The notes under the pieces: generated by a model
The model's input: only the letters and a program-made list of their open reading frames with translations
The model's database searches: none
Told to the model about the DNA's origin: nothing
Translations under genes and position numbers: made by a program
Shown here: positions 40,928 through 49,526 of the stretch, one piece after another
How positions within the stretch are numbered: position 1 is the stretch's first letter
How the letters are laid out: every line of letters starts with the position of its first letter
Assembly: GCA_003169845.1 (NCBI GenBank)
Contig: PNAG01000011.1
Span: forward strand, 217,044-281,043
DNA from: Candidatus Dormiibacterota bacterium
GTDB lineage: Bacteria; Chloroflexota; Dormibacteria; Dormibacterales; Dormibacteraceae
DNA: 64,000 nt
Reading direction: 5' to 3'

Positions 40928-42604
40928 TCATATCTCTGTCACGACGGGGATCACCATAGGGCGGCGCCGCGTCTGGCGCCAGACGGTCCTGGAGACCGCG
41001 TCATGGATGGCCTCCTGCAGCAGGTTGAGGTCGGGCCGGGTCTCCGTAAAACGCCCGATGCTTTCGACGGCGGCCGCGCGCGCGTCGGCCATGAGCCTGG
41101 TCGACAGCTCCGGCTCGATCAATCCGCGCGAGATGAGGTCTGGCCCGGCGCGAACCGTCGCAGTGTCGCGGTCGAGCGTGACGGTCACGACCAGGATGCC
41201 GTCCTCGGCAAGGTGCCGGCGGTCTCGAAGCACCACCTGTTCGACGTCCCCCACACCGAGCCCATCGACGTAGACGAGACCGGTCCCAATCTTCTCGCCT
41301 CGCGAGATCGTCTCGGCGTCCAGCTCCACCGTCTCGCCGTCCTCGACGACGATGATCCGGTCATCTGGTATGCCGGCTTCACGCGCGATCTCTGAGTGCA
41401 GAAGGAGCTGGCGGTATTCGCCGTGGACGGGGATGAAGTTGCGCGGCCGCACCGCATCGAGCATCTCGCGCAGCTCATCGCGCTGCGCATGGCCCGTCAC
41501 GTGAACGTTGCCCACCTCGGAGTAGAACACTCGCGCACCGTGCCGATAGAGGTTGTTCACGGTCTGATGGACCATCCGCTCGTTGCCAGGGATGGGCCGG
41601 GCCGAGATCACGACCCAATCGCCCTTCAGCACGTTGACGAACGGATGGCGCTGTGCCGCAAAGCGCGCGAGCGCCGACATCGGCTCGCCCTGGCTACCCG
41701 CCGTGAGCAGCAGGAGCTTGGACGGCGGGACCTTATCGATCTCCTCCAGCGGCACTGTCAGCCCGTCGGGCACTTTCAAAAAGCCGAGCTCGCGCGACGT
41801 CTTGAAGTTGGTCTGTAGGCTGCGTCCGACGACCGCAACGCGCCTGCCGAACTGGATCGCCGTTCGCACCAGGTGCTGGATGCGATGGATGTTGGACGCG
41901 AAGTTGGCCACCACGATGCGCCCCGGGGCGTCGCTGAAGATGCGCTGGAGTGCGGCATGCAGGTCACGCTCCGACCCGGAGCGGCCGGCTCGCTCTGAGT
42001 TGGTCGAGTCGCTGAGCAGGAGCAGCACTCCTTCATCACCCAGCTCGCGAAAGCGAGCCATGTCCGTGGGCAGCCCGTCGGGCGGTGCGGGGTCGAGCTT
42101 GAAGTCGCTCGTGTAGACGACCTTGCCGACCGGTGTGTCTATGGCGAGGGCGACGGAGTCGGGGATGGAGTGGCAGACGGCGATCGTCTCCACGCGAAAC
42201 GGACCAAGCTGCACAGAATCGCCGACACGGACTTCGCGGAGGTCGGCCTCCCGCAGAAAGCGATGCTCTTTGAGCTTCGGCCTGAGGAGACCGAGGGTCA
42301 GACGCGTGCCGTAAACCGGGACGTTGACCTTCTTCAACGCATACGGGAGCCCGCCGATGTGGTCTTCATGGCCATGCGTGAGGAAGATGCCGAGGACTTC
42401 GCGATCCGGCTGCAGCAGGTACGAGATGTCGGGCAGCACCAGGTCGATGCCGGGCATGTCTTCCTGGGGGAACATGAGGCCGGCGTCGACGACCAGGATC
42501 TTCTTCTCCCACTCGAGCGCCCACATGTTGATACCGACCTCGCCAAGGCCGCCCAGCGGGAGATAACGAAGTCGCCCCGAGTGCAGGGATCCCCGCGAAC
42601 TCAC
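40928..42604 (-). CDS. rnj: Ribonuclease J
   Basis: Metallo-beta-lactamase/beta-CASP exo- and endoribonuclease for mRNA decay and rRNA maturation. 558 residues: LRYLPLGGLGEVGINMWAL start, metal motif THGHEDHIGGLPY (about 75-87), GHAQRDELREML and C-terminal oligomerisation domain. The only canonical start is GTG 42604, which lies in the right arm of repeat B5a and gives the N-terminus MSSRGSLHSG; an in-frame TGA lies a few codons upstream. The gene order near dapA is Firmicute-like. Confidence 0.93.
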   Translation of the reverse strand: MSSRGSLHSGRLRYLPLGGLGEVGINMWALEWEKKILVVDAGLMFPQEDMPGIDLVLPDISYLLQPDREVLGIFLTHGHEDHIGGLPYALKKVNVPVYGTRLTLGLLRPKLKEHRFLREADLREVRVGDSVQLGPFRVETIAVCHSIPDSVALAIDTPVGKVVYTSDFKLDPAPPDGLPTDMARFRELGDEGVLLLLSDSTNSERAGRSGSERDLHAALQRIFSDAPGRIVVANFASNIHRIQHLVRTAIQFGRRVAVVGRSLQTNFKTSRELGFLKVPDGLTVPLEEIDKVPPSKLLLLTAGSQGEPMSALARFAAQRHPFVNVLKGDWVVISARPIPGNERMVHQTVNNLYRHGARVFYSEVGNVHVTGHAQRDELREMLDAVRPRNFIPVHGEYRQLLLHSEIAREAGIPDDRIIVVEDGETVELDAETISRGEKIGTGLVYVDGLGVGDVEQVVLRDRRHLAEDGILVVTVTLDRDTATVRAGPDLISRGLIEPELSTRLMADARAAAVESIGRFTETRPDLNLLQEAIHDAVSRTVWRQTRRRPMVIPVVTEI

Positions 42605-42666
42605 GCCGCAGGCTCTGAGTCAAGGGGTCCCCGCGAAGTCGCGGCGAAGCCTCGGACTTCGTGGGG
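42591..42666. repeat. Tandem hairpin repeats, family B, copies B5a and B5b
   Basis: B5a has the left arm CCCCGCGAACTC (42591-42602) and a truncated right arm at 42617-42620. B5b is complete: CCCCGCGAAGTC (42629-42640) and GACTTCGTGGGG (42655-42666). They fill the rnj-udg junction, and B5a gives rnj its start codon. Confidence 0.85.
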
Positions 42667-42683
42667 CTCTTTTGTGGGGATTT

Positions 42684-43295
42684 TCACAACAGGCGTAGCT
42701 GTTCCGCTTCCTGTTTCGGTGGAGCGACCGGCACGGGCGGTGGAGGCGGCGCCAGGAGAGCCTCCAGGTAAGCCTTCACGCGGTCGAAGTCGTGCTCAAG
42801 ATCGGCCACAAGCGCGCCGTTGTGCAGCGCGGCGGCCGGGTGGTAAAGCGGCACGTAGGCGACGCCGCCTCGTTTGACGAGAGTCCCGTGCACGCGCGAG
42901 ATCGAGCCCTGGCCGGGCATCAGGCGCTCGAGCGCGTGACGGCCGAGGATGAGGACTACCTTTGGTTGCACGAGCTCCTGCTGGCGCTTCAGATAGGGCG
43001 AGCACGACTCGGCCTCGTTGGGCATCGGGTCGCGGTTCATCGGCGGGCGACACTTGAGCACGTTGGTGATGTAGACGTCGGACCGGCTGAGCCCGATGCG
43101 TGACAGGAGCGTGTCGAGCAGCTTGCCCGCCGCGCCGACGAACGGTTCGCCCTGACGGTCCTCGTTGAAGCCGGGAGCCTCGCCGACGATCATGATGTCG
43201 GCGGGACACGGACCAACGCCCGGCACCGCCTGAGTGCGAGTCGCATGCAGGCCGCACTTGGTGCACGAGCGGACTTCGGCGTGGAGCTGATCCAG
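42684..43295 (-). CDS. Family 4 uracil-DNA glycosylase (Fe-S), non-canonical start
   Basis: Removes uracil from DNA. Motifs: VGEAPGFNEDRQGEPFVGAAGK, YITNVLKCRPPMNRDP, and PLYHPAAAL. The first canonical start, GTG 43226, would cut off the N-terminal RSCTKCGLH, which carries the first two of four Fe-S cysteines (the others are in LKCRPP and ESCSPYL). In frame upstream there is no ATG, GTG or TTG before a TGA that overlaps the end of dapA. CTG 43295 would give the usual length of about 203 residues and is my choice. A proline-rich C-terminal tail is also present. Confidence 0.85.
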   Translation of the reverse strand: MDQLHAEVRSCTKCGLHATRTQAVPGVGPCPADIMIVGEAPGFNEDRQGEPFVGAAGKLLDTLLSRIGLSRSDVYITNVLKCRPPMNRDPMPNEAESCSPYLKRQQELVQPKVVLILGRHALERLMPGQGSISRVHGTLVKRGGVAYVPLYHPAAALHNGALVADLEHDFDRVKAYLEALLAPPPPPVPVAPPKQEAEQLRLL

Positions 43296-43305
43296 CTCCG
43301 GCGAA

Positions 43306-44214
43306 CTAAGCGACTTTCACTCCAGCCTTGAAGGTGATCAGGTCGCCGGCCTCGCGCACCGTCTTCATGACGGATTGCAGCTGCTCGTCGGTCAGCGCCA
43401 CCAGGGGCAGGCGGAACGGACCTGCCGGGAAGCCCATGGCGTTCAGCACGGACTTGATAGGCACGGGGTTGGCAGCCGTGGTCATGAGCGTCTTGATCAC
43501 CGGCAGCAACCCGAGATGGATCTTCCGCGCAGTGTCGTTGTCACTCTTCGAGTAGGCGTCGATCAGCTTCTTCATGGAGCGACCGGCGATGTGGGAAACG
43601 ACGCAGATCACTCCGTGGCCGCCGGCCGCCAGGACGGGCAGCGTCCAGCTGTCGTCCCCGCTCCACACCTTGAACCTCGCCGGCTTGCCGGCGCAGACGA
43701 AGCCGATCTGGTCGAGGTCGCCGCTGGCCTCTTTCACGCCAAGGATCCCCGGAAGCTCGGCGCACCGGAGCGTGGTGGCGGCGGTCATGTTGACCGCGGT
43801 GCGGCCCTGGATGTTGTACATGATCGTAGGACCCACCTCGGAGATCGCTTTGAAGTGCTGGTACATGCCTTCCTGTGGAGGCTTGTTGTAGTAGGGGACG
43901 ACGGCGAGCAGGGCGTCCGCGCCCGCCTTCATGGCGCGCTCGGAGAGCTTGACGGAGTGATGGGTGTCGTTGCTGCCTGTGCCCGCGACGACGCTCTTGC
44001 CGGGGATCGCCTTCTTGACGGCCTTGAGGAGCTCGATCTTCTCGTCATCGCTAAGACTCGGAGCCTCGCCGGTGGTGCCGGCAACGACCACACCATCCGA
44101 GCCGTCCGCGACAAGAATGGCCGCCATTCTTTCGGATGCCTCGTAATCGACCGAGCCGTCTGATTTAAAAGGCGTGATCATCGCCGTCAGCAGGCGACCA
44201 ATCTCTACTGTCAC
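43306..44214 (-). CDS. dapA: 4-hydroxy-tetrahydrodipicolinate synthase
   Basis: First committed step of the lysine/diaminopimelate pathway: condenses pyruvate with aspartate semialdehyde. 302 residues: RLLTAMITPFKSDGSVD, VVAGTTGEAPSLSDDEK, the YNIQGRTAVNM tyrosine region and the Schiff-base lysine in ILGVKEASGD. The GTG start at 44214 gives MTVEIGRLLTAM. The leader holds hairpin copy B6. Operon with asd and dapB upstream and udg downstream (11-base gap to its CTG). Confidence 0.95.
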   Translation of the reverse strand: MTVEIGRLLTAMITPFKSDGSVDYEASERMAAILVADGSDGVVVAGTTGEAPSLSDDEKIELLKAVKKAIPGKSVVAGTGSNDTHHSVKLSERAMKAGADALLAVVPYYNKPPQEGMYQHFKAISEVGPTIMYNIQGRTAVNMTAATTLRCAELPGILGVKEASGDLDQIGFVCAGKPARFKVWSGDDSWTLPVLAAGGHGVICVVSHIAGRSMKKLIDAYSKSDNDTARKIHLGLLPVIKTLMTTAANPVPIKSVLNAMGFPAGPFRLPLVALTDEQLQSVMKTVREAGDLITFKAGVKVA

Positions 44215-44238
44215 TTTCTCATTGTCCTCTTCCTTTCC

Positions 44239-44277
44239 CGCCCGAAAATCGCGGTGACGGGTGCGGATTTTCGGGCG
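44239..44277. repeat. Hairpin repeat, family B, divergent copy B6
   Basis: Perfect 12-bp arms CGCCCGAAAATC (44239-44250) and GATTTTCGGGCG (44266-44277), 15-nt loop, in the dapA leader. The stem sequence differs from other copies, but both arms changed together. Confidence 0.7.
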
Positions 44278-44293
44278 AAGGCCCGTGCCACCT

Positions 44294-44318
44294 GATGGCC
44301 TGGGTTCCCCAGGCCATC
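44294..44318. other. Strong hairpin between asd and dapA
   Basis: Eleven-bp perfect stem GATGGCCTGGG/CCCAGGCCATC with a 3-nt loop. No T-run follows on the minus strand, so more likely an mRNA-stability or processing hairpin than a terminator. Confidence 0.6.
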
Positions 44319-44349
44319 ACAGCGGATATGCATGGCAAAGACCGGTGGC

Positions 44350-45417
44350 TCATTTTCTATCGTGAGAAACTCGGTGACGGGTGGCACCGGCCGCGACTAC
44401 TCCCATTTCGATGGCTTGCTCCGCGATCTGTACGGCGTTCAGCGCGGCTCCCTTGCGCAGGTTGTCGGAGACCAGCCACAACGCGAGGCCGTTTTTGGTC
44501 GAGGCATCGTTTCGAATGCGGCCAACATACACCTCGTCTTTGCCCGCGACCCCATGCGGGGTCGGGTAAAGCTTCGCGTGCGGATCGTCCTCGACGATCA
44601 CTCCCGGCGCCGTGCCGAACAGCGTGCGGGCCTCGTCCGCGGTGATCTTTCTGGTTGTCTCGACGAAAACGGACTCGCCATGTCCGACCGGCACCGGCAC
44701 CCGCACGCAGGTGGCGGTGATGCGCAGCTCGGGCAGGTGGAGGATCTTCCGCGTCTCGTTGACGATCTTGACCTCCTCCTCGTTGTAGCCCTCGGGTTCA
44801 GGGCGCCAGCCGCCGGGCACGACGTTGTATGCGAGCTGGTACGGATAGGCGACTGCCTGCGGTTCCTCGCCCGCCGCGATGGCCTTGGTCTGGTCCTCCA
44901 GCTCGTCGACCAGGGCCCGTCCGGCTCCCGAGGCCGACTGGTAGGTGGAGACGAGGACGCGCTCGAGGCCGACCGCCTGCTTCAAAGGATTGAGGATGAC
45001 GGTCAGTGGGATGGCGCAGCAGTTGGGGTTGGCCACGATGCCCTCGTTGTCGCGGATGTCGTCGCTGTTCACCTCAGGGACGACGAGCGGCACGTTCTGC
45101 TTCATGCGCCATGCCGAGCTGTTGTCGATCACGAGCGCCCCGGCTTCGGCGGCGAGCGGTCCATACATCAACGCGATGTCGCTGCTGGCGGCAAAGAGAG
45201 CGATGTCGATGCCCTGGAACGACTTCTCGTCGAGCCGATCGATGCTGATCGACCCGCCGTTGTAGGCGACCGTCATGCCCTTCGATCGCTCCGATGCCAG
45301 AGCCACGACGCGGTCGGAGGGGAAATTCCGCTGGGCGAGGACACGCAGCATCTCGCGGCCGACCATCCCGGTGACGCCGACGACAGCAACGTTTAATCGC
45401 TTGGAGATGGGCACCAA
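44350..45417 (-). CDS. asd: Aspartate-semialdehyde dehydrogenase
   Basis: Reduces aspartyl phosphate to the semialdehyde feeding lysine, methionine and threonine. 355 residues: NVAVVGVTGMVGREMLRVL nucleotide fold, catalytic Cys in VANPNCCAIPLTV near residue 142, and the active-site His near GHGESVFVETTRK. The last 15 residues after EMGVVAAG are rich in Arg/His and probably non-conserved. Start TTG or GTG in MVPISKRLN; the N-terminal residues are uncertain by one codon. Next to dapA and dapB. Confidence 0.94.
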   Translation of the reverse strand: MVPISKRLNVAVVGVTGMVGREMLRVLAQRNFPSDRVVALASERSKGMTVAYNGGSISIDRLDEKSFQGIDIALFAASSDIALMYGPLAAEAGALVIDNSSAWRMKQNVPLVVPEVNSDDIRDNEGIVANPNCCAIPLTVILNPLKQAVGLERVLVSTYQSASGAGRALVDELEDQTKAIAAGEEPQAVAYPYQLAYNVVPGGWRPEPEGYNEEEVKIVNETRKILHLPELRITATCVRVPVPVGHGESVFVETTRKITADEARTLFGTAPGVIVEDDPHAKLYPTPHGVAGKDEVYVGRIRNDASTKNGLALWLVSDNLRKGAALNAVQIAEQAIEMGVVAAGATRHRVSHDRK

Positions 45418-45424
45418 CTCAAGT

Positions 45425-46039
45425 TTAAATCGATCTCGGCTGGAGTGGTGGAGCGCTCGGCGCGTACTGCGCCGCGCGTGCCTGGTAGACCTGGTTCAGA
45501 GCGGCCACGAAGTTGGGATGCAGGTTGCGCAGCTCCACGAGGCGATCGTTCTGCCCTGGTGCCATCCCCATGACCTTTCCTCTTGGGCGTAAAAAGGGCG
45601 CGATTATCAACCGCCCTGCGAGGCCGGCTGCCAGGAAGAAGAAGCCCAATCCGAAGCAAACCCAGGCGATTGTTGTCACTCTCGGATCGGTGGTCGACCA
45701 GGCAAGCGCGGCAGTCACAACCCAGGCGGCGACCCATGCGATCAGTAGTCCGGTGGGAACCCAGAACGCCAGCGTCACCGTCCGCCGGCTGGAACGGGTC
45801 AGCGGCAAATATCCGCTTGCCCGTTCAGCCACGGCTGCCATGGCGATCGCGTAAGCGATGAAACCGAGGCCTCCCGCGCACACCAGCAACAGGAGCGAGT
45901 ATGCCCACGCAGGCGCTGTCACGAACTTGAACCTCTTCCATGTCTCAGCCGGCCGGCCGCTCATCGCGCAAACAGGAGGAAAGTCGTTTGCCCACAGCTG
46001 CGATGCCCAGACCTGGACGCGATCCGAGCGGCTAATCAA
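45425..46039 (-). CDS. Uncharacterised membrane protein
   Basis: 204 residues with three to four hydrophobic segments (YSLLLLVCAGGLGFIAYAIAM; FWVPTGLLIAWVAAWVVTAAL; AWVCFGLGFFFLAAGLAG) and an N-terminal WANDFPPVCAMSGRPAETWKR that resembles the short Cys-Pro motif common in small membrane proteins of unknown role. The TTG start overlaps the dapB stop. Its place inside the lysine operon may be chance. No function can be given. Confidence 0.65.
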   Translation of the reverse strand: MISRSDRVQVWASQLWANDFPPVCAMSGRPAETWKRFKFVTAPAWAYSLLLLVCAGGLGFIAYAIAMAAVAERASGYLPLTRSSRRTVTLAFWVPTGLLIAWVAAWVVTAALAWSTTDPRVTTIAWVCFGLGFFFLAAGLAGRLIIAPFLRPRGKVMGMAPGQNDRLVELRNLHPNFVAALNQVYQARAAQYAPSAPPLQPRSI

Positions 46040-46787
46040 CCAGACCCAGCAGCTGGTCCAGCCCTCGGTAGAACTGCGGTCCAGAGGTCACCTTGTGGAT
46101 CGCGAGCAGCACCCCTGGGATGTACGCCTCGCGGCTGGTCGTACGGTGGACGATCGTCAGCGTCTGGCCCGGCAGCCCGAAGATGACCTCCTGGTCGGCC
46201 ACGAAGCCCGGAAGGCGCACGCTGTGTACGGCGACGTTTCCCTCTTCCCCACCGCGCGTCCCGGCCAGCGTCTCCTTCTCCGGTTTCTGGTGGCTGAACG
46301 GTTTCTCGCGCCGCTTCGCCGCAAGTCTCTTCGCGGTCGAGAGGGCGGTGCCCGATGGAGCGTCGAGCTTGGTCGCGTGATGCATCTCGATCACCTCGAC
46401 GGCGTCGAAGTGCGGGGCGGCGATGTCGGCCAGGTGCATCATCAGCACAGCGCCGACGGCGAAGTTCGGGGCGACGATCCCCCCCACCCCCTTGCTCCTG
46501 CATGCGGTTTCGAGCTTGTCGACCGCATCAGCGCTCAGGCCGGTGGTCCCGATGACCGGGGATGCGCCGGCCGCGACCGCGGCGAGCGCGTTGTGGAGGG
46601 CTTCGGACGGCTTGGTGAAGTCGACCAGGGCTCGCGGCCTTTTCTCGTGCAGGAAGGCGGCAAGGTCATCGCCCAGCTCCACGCCGCCGACGTACTCGAT
46701 GCCCGGCTCGCTTTGAAAGGCCGCGGCGAGGACCGAGCCGACCTTGCCGCGGTAACCGGCGACCGCGACTTTAATCGGCTCGGCCAT
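46032..46787 (-). CDS. dapB: 4-hydroxy-tetrahydrodipicolinate reductase
   Basis: NAD(P)H-dependent reduction of the dapA product. 251 residues: VAVAGYRGKVGSVLAAAF nucleotide fold, DFTKPSEALHN, IEMHHATKLDAPSGTAL carrying the catalytic His/Lys of the E-(L)-HHxxKxDxPSGTA motif. ATG 46787. Starts seven bases after pnp and overlaps the next gene. Confidence 0.95.
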   Translation of the reverse strand: MAEPIKVAVAGYRGKVGSVLAAAFQSEPGIEYVGGVELGDDLAAFLHEKRPRALVDFTKPSEALHNALAAVAAGASPVIGTTGLSADAVDKLETACRSKGVGGIVAPNFAVGAVLMMHLADIAAPHFDAVEVIEMHHATKLDAPSGTALSTAKRLAAKRREKPFSHQKPEKETLAGTRGGEEGNVAVHSVRLPGFVADQEVIFGLPGQTLTIVHRTTSREAYIPGVLLAIHKVTSGPQFYRGLDQLLGLVD

Positions 46788-46794
46788 GTCTTAT

Positions 46795-49038
46795 CTAGTT
46801 ACGTCGAGGGCCGCGACTGCCGCCGCCGTTTCGTCCACCGCGATCTCGACCGCCGCCTCCGAAGCCACCCTCGCGGGGGGGCGGTGCGGGTGACGCAAGG
46901 GCGACCGCCATCGCCTCTTTGTCGATCTTCTCTTCGATCGGCAGGCCTTTTTCGGTCAGCTCCTCGATCGCCGCCTGGCGGCTCAGGTTGAGGCGGCCCT
47001 GGCTGTCGATCTCCGTCGCCTTGACCATGATCTCATCGCCGACGTTAGCCACCTCTTCAGGCCGCTCGACACGGTGGTCGGTCAGCTTCGAGACATGCAC
47101 CAGGCCGTCCTGGTTCGGTATCACCTCGACGAACAAGCCGAACGGCATGATGCGAACGACCTTGCCCTTGTAGATCCTTCCGACCTCGACCTCTTCGGTC
47201 AGGCCCTTGATCCAATCGATGGCGCGCTGGCCGCCTTCCTGGTCCACTGCAGCGATGAAAACCCGACCGTCGTCCTCGACGTCGATCTGGGCGCCGGTCT
47301 CCTCGGTGATCTTGCGAATCATCTTGCCTCCCGGGCCGATGATGTCGCGGATCTTGTCGGGGTTGATCATGATCGTGGTGATGCGCGGCGCGTAGGGGCT
47401 CATCTCGCTTCGAGGCTTGGGCAGCACGGCCAGCATCTTGTCGAGCACGAAAAGCCGAGCCTCGCGCGCCTGTTCCAGCGCCTGCTGGAGGATCTCGTGC
47501 GTCAGGCCCTTGACCTTGATGTCCATCTGCAGCGCCGTGATGCCATCGCGGGTCCCGGCGACCTTGAAGTCCATGTCGCCGAGGTTGTCCTCCACTCCCT
47601 GGATGTCGGTCAGCACGGCGAACTTGCCTTGCCGCGTGACAAGACCCATGGCGATACCGGCAACTGGTGACTTGATGGGGACTCCGGCGTCCATCAGCGC
47701 AAGCGTCGAACCGCACACGGAGGCCATAGAAGTCGAACCGTTGGAGCTGAGGATCTCCGAGACCAGGCGCATCGTGTACGGCCACTCGTCGATAGGGGGG
47801 ATCACAGCAAGCAGCGCGCGCTCCGCGAGTGCGCCGTGACCGATCTCGCGGCGGCCAGGGCCGCGCAGCGGCCGCGCCTCACCGACGGAGAACGGCGGGA
47901 AGTTGTAATGGTGCATATACCGCTTGGAGGTCTCATCAGTGAGACCGTCGATCTTCTGCGCGTCGGACATCGTGCCGAGCGTCGCGATGGTGAGTGCCTG
48001 GGTCTGTCCACGGGTGAACAGGCCTGAGCCGTGCGTGCGGGGTAGCACGCCGACCTCGACGGTGATGTTTCGGACATCCTTGAGGCCCCGGCCGTCGATG
48101 CGAACGCCCTCTTCCACGACGCGCTGGCGGACCCTGTCCTTGAGCGCCTTGTCGAAAAGCTTCCCGAGGATCTCGACGTGCTCGGGGAACCTCTCGCCCA
48201 GCTCGACCACGGTCTTCCTGCGGAGATCTTCGATGTCGGTCTCGCGGGTGGCCTTATCAGCTTTGTAGAGCACGGGGTCCAGGCGCAGCGCCAGGTATTC
48301 GCCGACGATCTCGACCATCTGCTCGGGATACGCGAGCGGCACCCACTCACGCTTCTCGCGGCCGACCTGCTGCTGCAGCTCGACCTGCGCGGCGCAAATG
48401 TGCTTGATCTCTGTGTGCGCCATCTCGAGGGCGTCGAGCACGATCTGCTCGGTGACCCCCTTGGCCCCCGCCTCGACCATCAGGATCGCGTCGGCCGTGC
48501 CGGCCACCACGAGGTCGAGCTGTGACTCGGCCATCTTCGACATCGGCGGGTTGACCACAACCTTCCCGTCGAGATAGCCCATCCGGACCGCGCCGACCGG
48601 GCCCTGGAACGGGATGTCCGAGATCACAAGGGCCGTTGAGGCCCCGTTGATGCTCAGGATCGTCGGGTCGTTCTCCTGGTCCACCGACAGCACGGTCGAA
48701 ACGACCTGCACGTCGAGGCGGAAGCCTTCGGGGAACAGCGGTCGCAGCGGCCGGTCCGTCAGTCGCGACGCGATGATCGCCGTCTCGCTGGGGCGTCCTT
48801 CGCGGCGCATGAACGCGCCCGGGATCTTGCCCGCCGCGTACAGCTTCTCTTCGTAGTCGCACGTGAGCGGGAACCAGTCGATTCCCACGCGCGGCTCCTT
48901 CGCCATCACCGCGGTGCTCAGGACGACGGTGTCGCCCTGCCGCAGGATCACCGCGCCGTTTGCCTGCTCGGCCACCCGGCCGGTCTCGATCGAAAGCCGC
49001 CTGCCGGCGACCTCCACGTTCTTTGTGACTATTGCCAT
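46795..49038 (-). CDS. pnp: Polyribonucleotide nucleotidyltransferase (PNPase)
   Basis: Phosphorolytic 3'-5' exoribonuclease. 747 residues from ATG 49038: two RNase PH domains (GDTVVLSTAVMAKEPR, RREGRPSETAIIASRLTDRPLRPLFP; SSNGSTSMASVCGSTLALMDAG), KH domain with IIGPGGKMIRKITEETGAQID and a C-terminal S1 domain, then an Arg/Gly-rich tail. GGAGG stands eight bases before the ATG. The open frame extends 29 codons upstream through a structured leader and is not PNPase. rpsO-pnp order is universal. Confidence 0.96.
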   Translation of the reverse strand: MAIVTKNVEVAGRRLSIETGRVAEQANGAVILRQGDTVVLSTAVMAKEPRVGIDWFPLTCDYEEKLYAAGKIPGAFMRREGRPSETAIIASRLTDRPLRPLFPEGFRLDVQVVSTVLSVDQENDPTILSINGASTALVISDIPFQGPVGAVRMGYLDGKVVVNPPMSKMAESQLDLVVAGTADAILMVEAGAKGVTEQIVLDALEMAHTEIKHICAAQVELQQQVGREKREWVPLAYPEQMVEIVGEYLALRLDPVLYKADKATRETDIEDLRRKTVVELGERFPEHVEILGKLFDKALKDRVRQRVVEEGVRIDGRGLKDVRNITVEVGVLPRTHGSGLFTRGQTQALTIATLGTMSDAQKIDGLTDETSKRYMHHYNFPPFSVGEARPLRGPGRREIGHGALAERALLAVIPPIDEWPYTMRLVSEILSSNGSTSMASVCGSTLALMDAGVPIKSPVAGIAMGLVTRQGKFAVLTDIQGVEDNLGDMDFKVAGTRDGITALQMDIKVKGLTHEILQQALEQAREARLFVLDKMLAVLPKPRSEMSPYAPRITTIMINPDKIRDIIGPGGKMIRKITEETGAQIDVEDDGRVFIAAVDQEGGQRAIDWIKGLTEEVEVGRIYKGKVVRIMPFGLFVEVIPNQDGLVHVSKLTDHRVERPEEVANVGDEIMVKATEIDSQGRLNLSRQAAIEELTEKGLPIEEKIDKEAMAVALASPAPPPREGGFGGGGRDRGGRNGGGSRGPRRN

Positions 49039-49058
49039 TGGCAATACCTCCATGTTCT

Positions 49059-49183
49059 GGGAGGACGACCCCCGGAGGTGCGATCTGGGCCAGGTTCCTA
49101 GCAGCTGCCGCTGAGTGCGGACCAATCCGCCTGAGTGAGAGCTTCTAAGAGCTGACCCGCGCTAACCAGCGTGGGGTCCTCCC
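49059..49183 (-). promoter_or_regulatory. Structured pnp leader RNA
   Basis: GGGAGGAC (49059-49066) pairs with GTCCTCCC (49176-49183), closing about 110 nt that contain further hairpins (CGCT-ggtt-AGCG; GCGGA-ttgg-TCCGC). It ends close to the pnp ribosome-binding site and looks like a multi-branch leader, as expected for PNPase autoregulation. By eye only. Confidence 0.5.
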
Positions 49184-49219
49184 GATTGACTTATGCGACC
49201 GGGAAACAGCCCGGTCCGG

Positions 49220-49489
49220 CTATCTCCTGATCCCGAGCTTGGCGACAAGTGCGCGATAGCGCTCGATGTCGGTGCCCCTCAAATAGTTCAGCAGACGCCG
49301 TTGCTTGCCCACCAGGAGGAGGAGCCCGCGGCGCGAGTGATGATCCTTGGCGTGCGTCTTCAGGTGCTCGGTGAGCTCCCGGATGCGCGTGGTCGAAAGC
49401 GCGATCTGGACCTCGGGTGAACCCGTGTCCTTATCTGCCCGCTTGTACTCCGCGATCAGCTTGCCTTTGACGTTCGTCTCTACTGCCAA
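49220..49489 (-). CDS. rpsO: 30S ribosomal protein S15
   Basis: 89 residues from TTG 49489, the standard length. [42 protein letters not shown] helices and [31 protein letters not shown] are the 16S-binding regions (in short: [34 protein letters not shown]). The longer open frame to 49570 is not S15. It precedes pnp after the structured leader. Confidence 0.95.
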   Translation of the reverse strand: MAVETNVKGKLIAEYKRADKDTGSPEVQIALSTTRIRELTEHLKTHAKDHHSRRGLLLLVGKQRRLLNYLRGTDIERYRALVAKLGIRR

Positions 49490-49526
49490 ACTGCGCAAAA
49501 GTATACGGGCGCAGCCGGACCGACCG

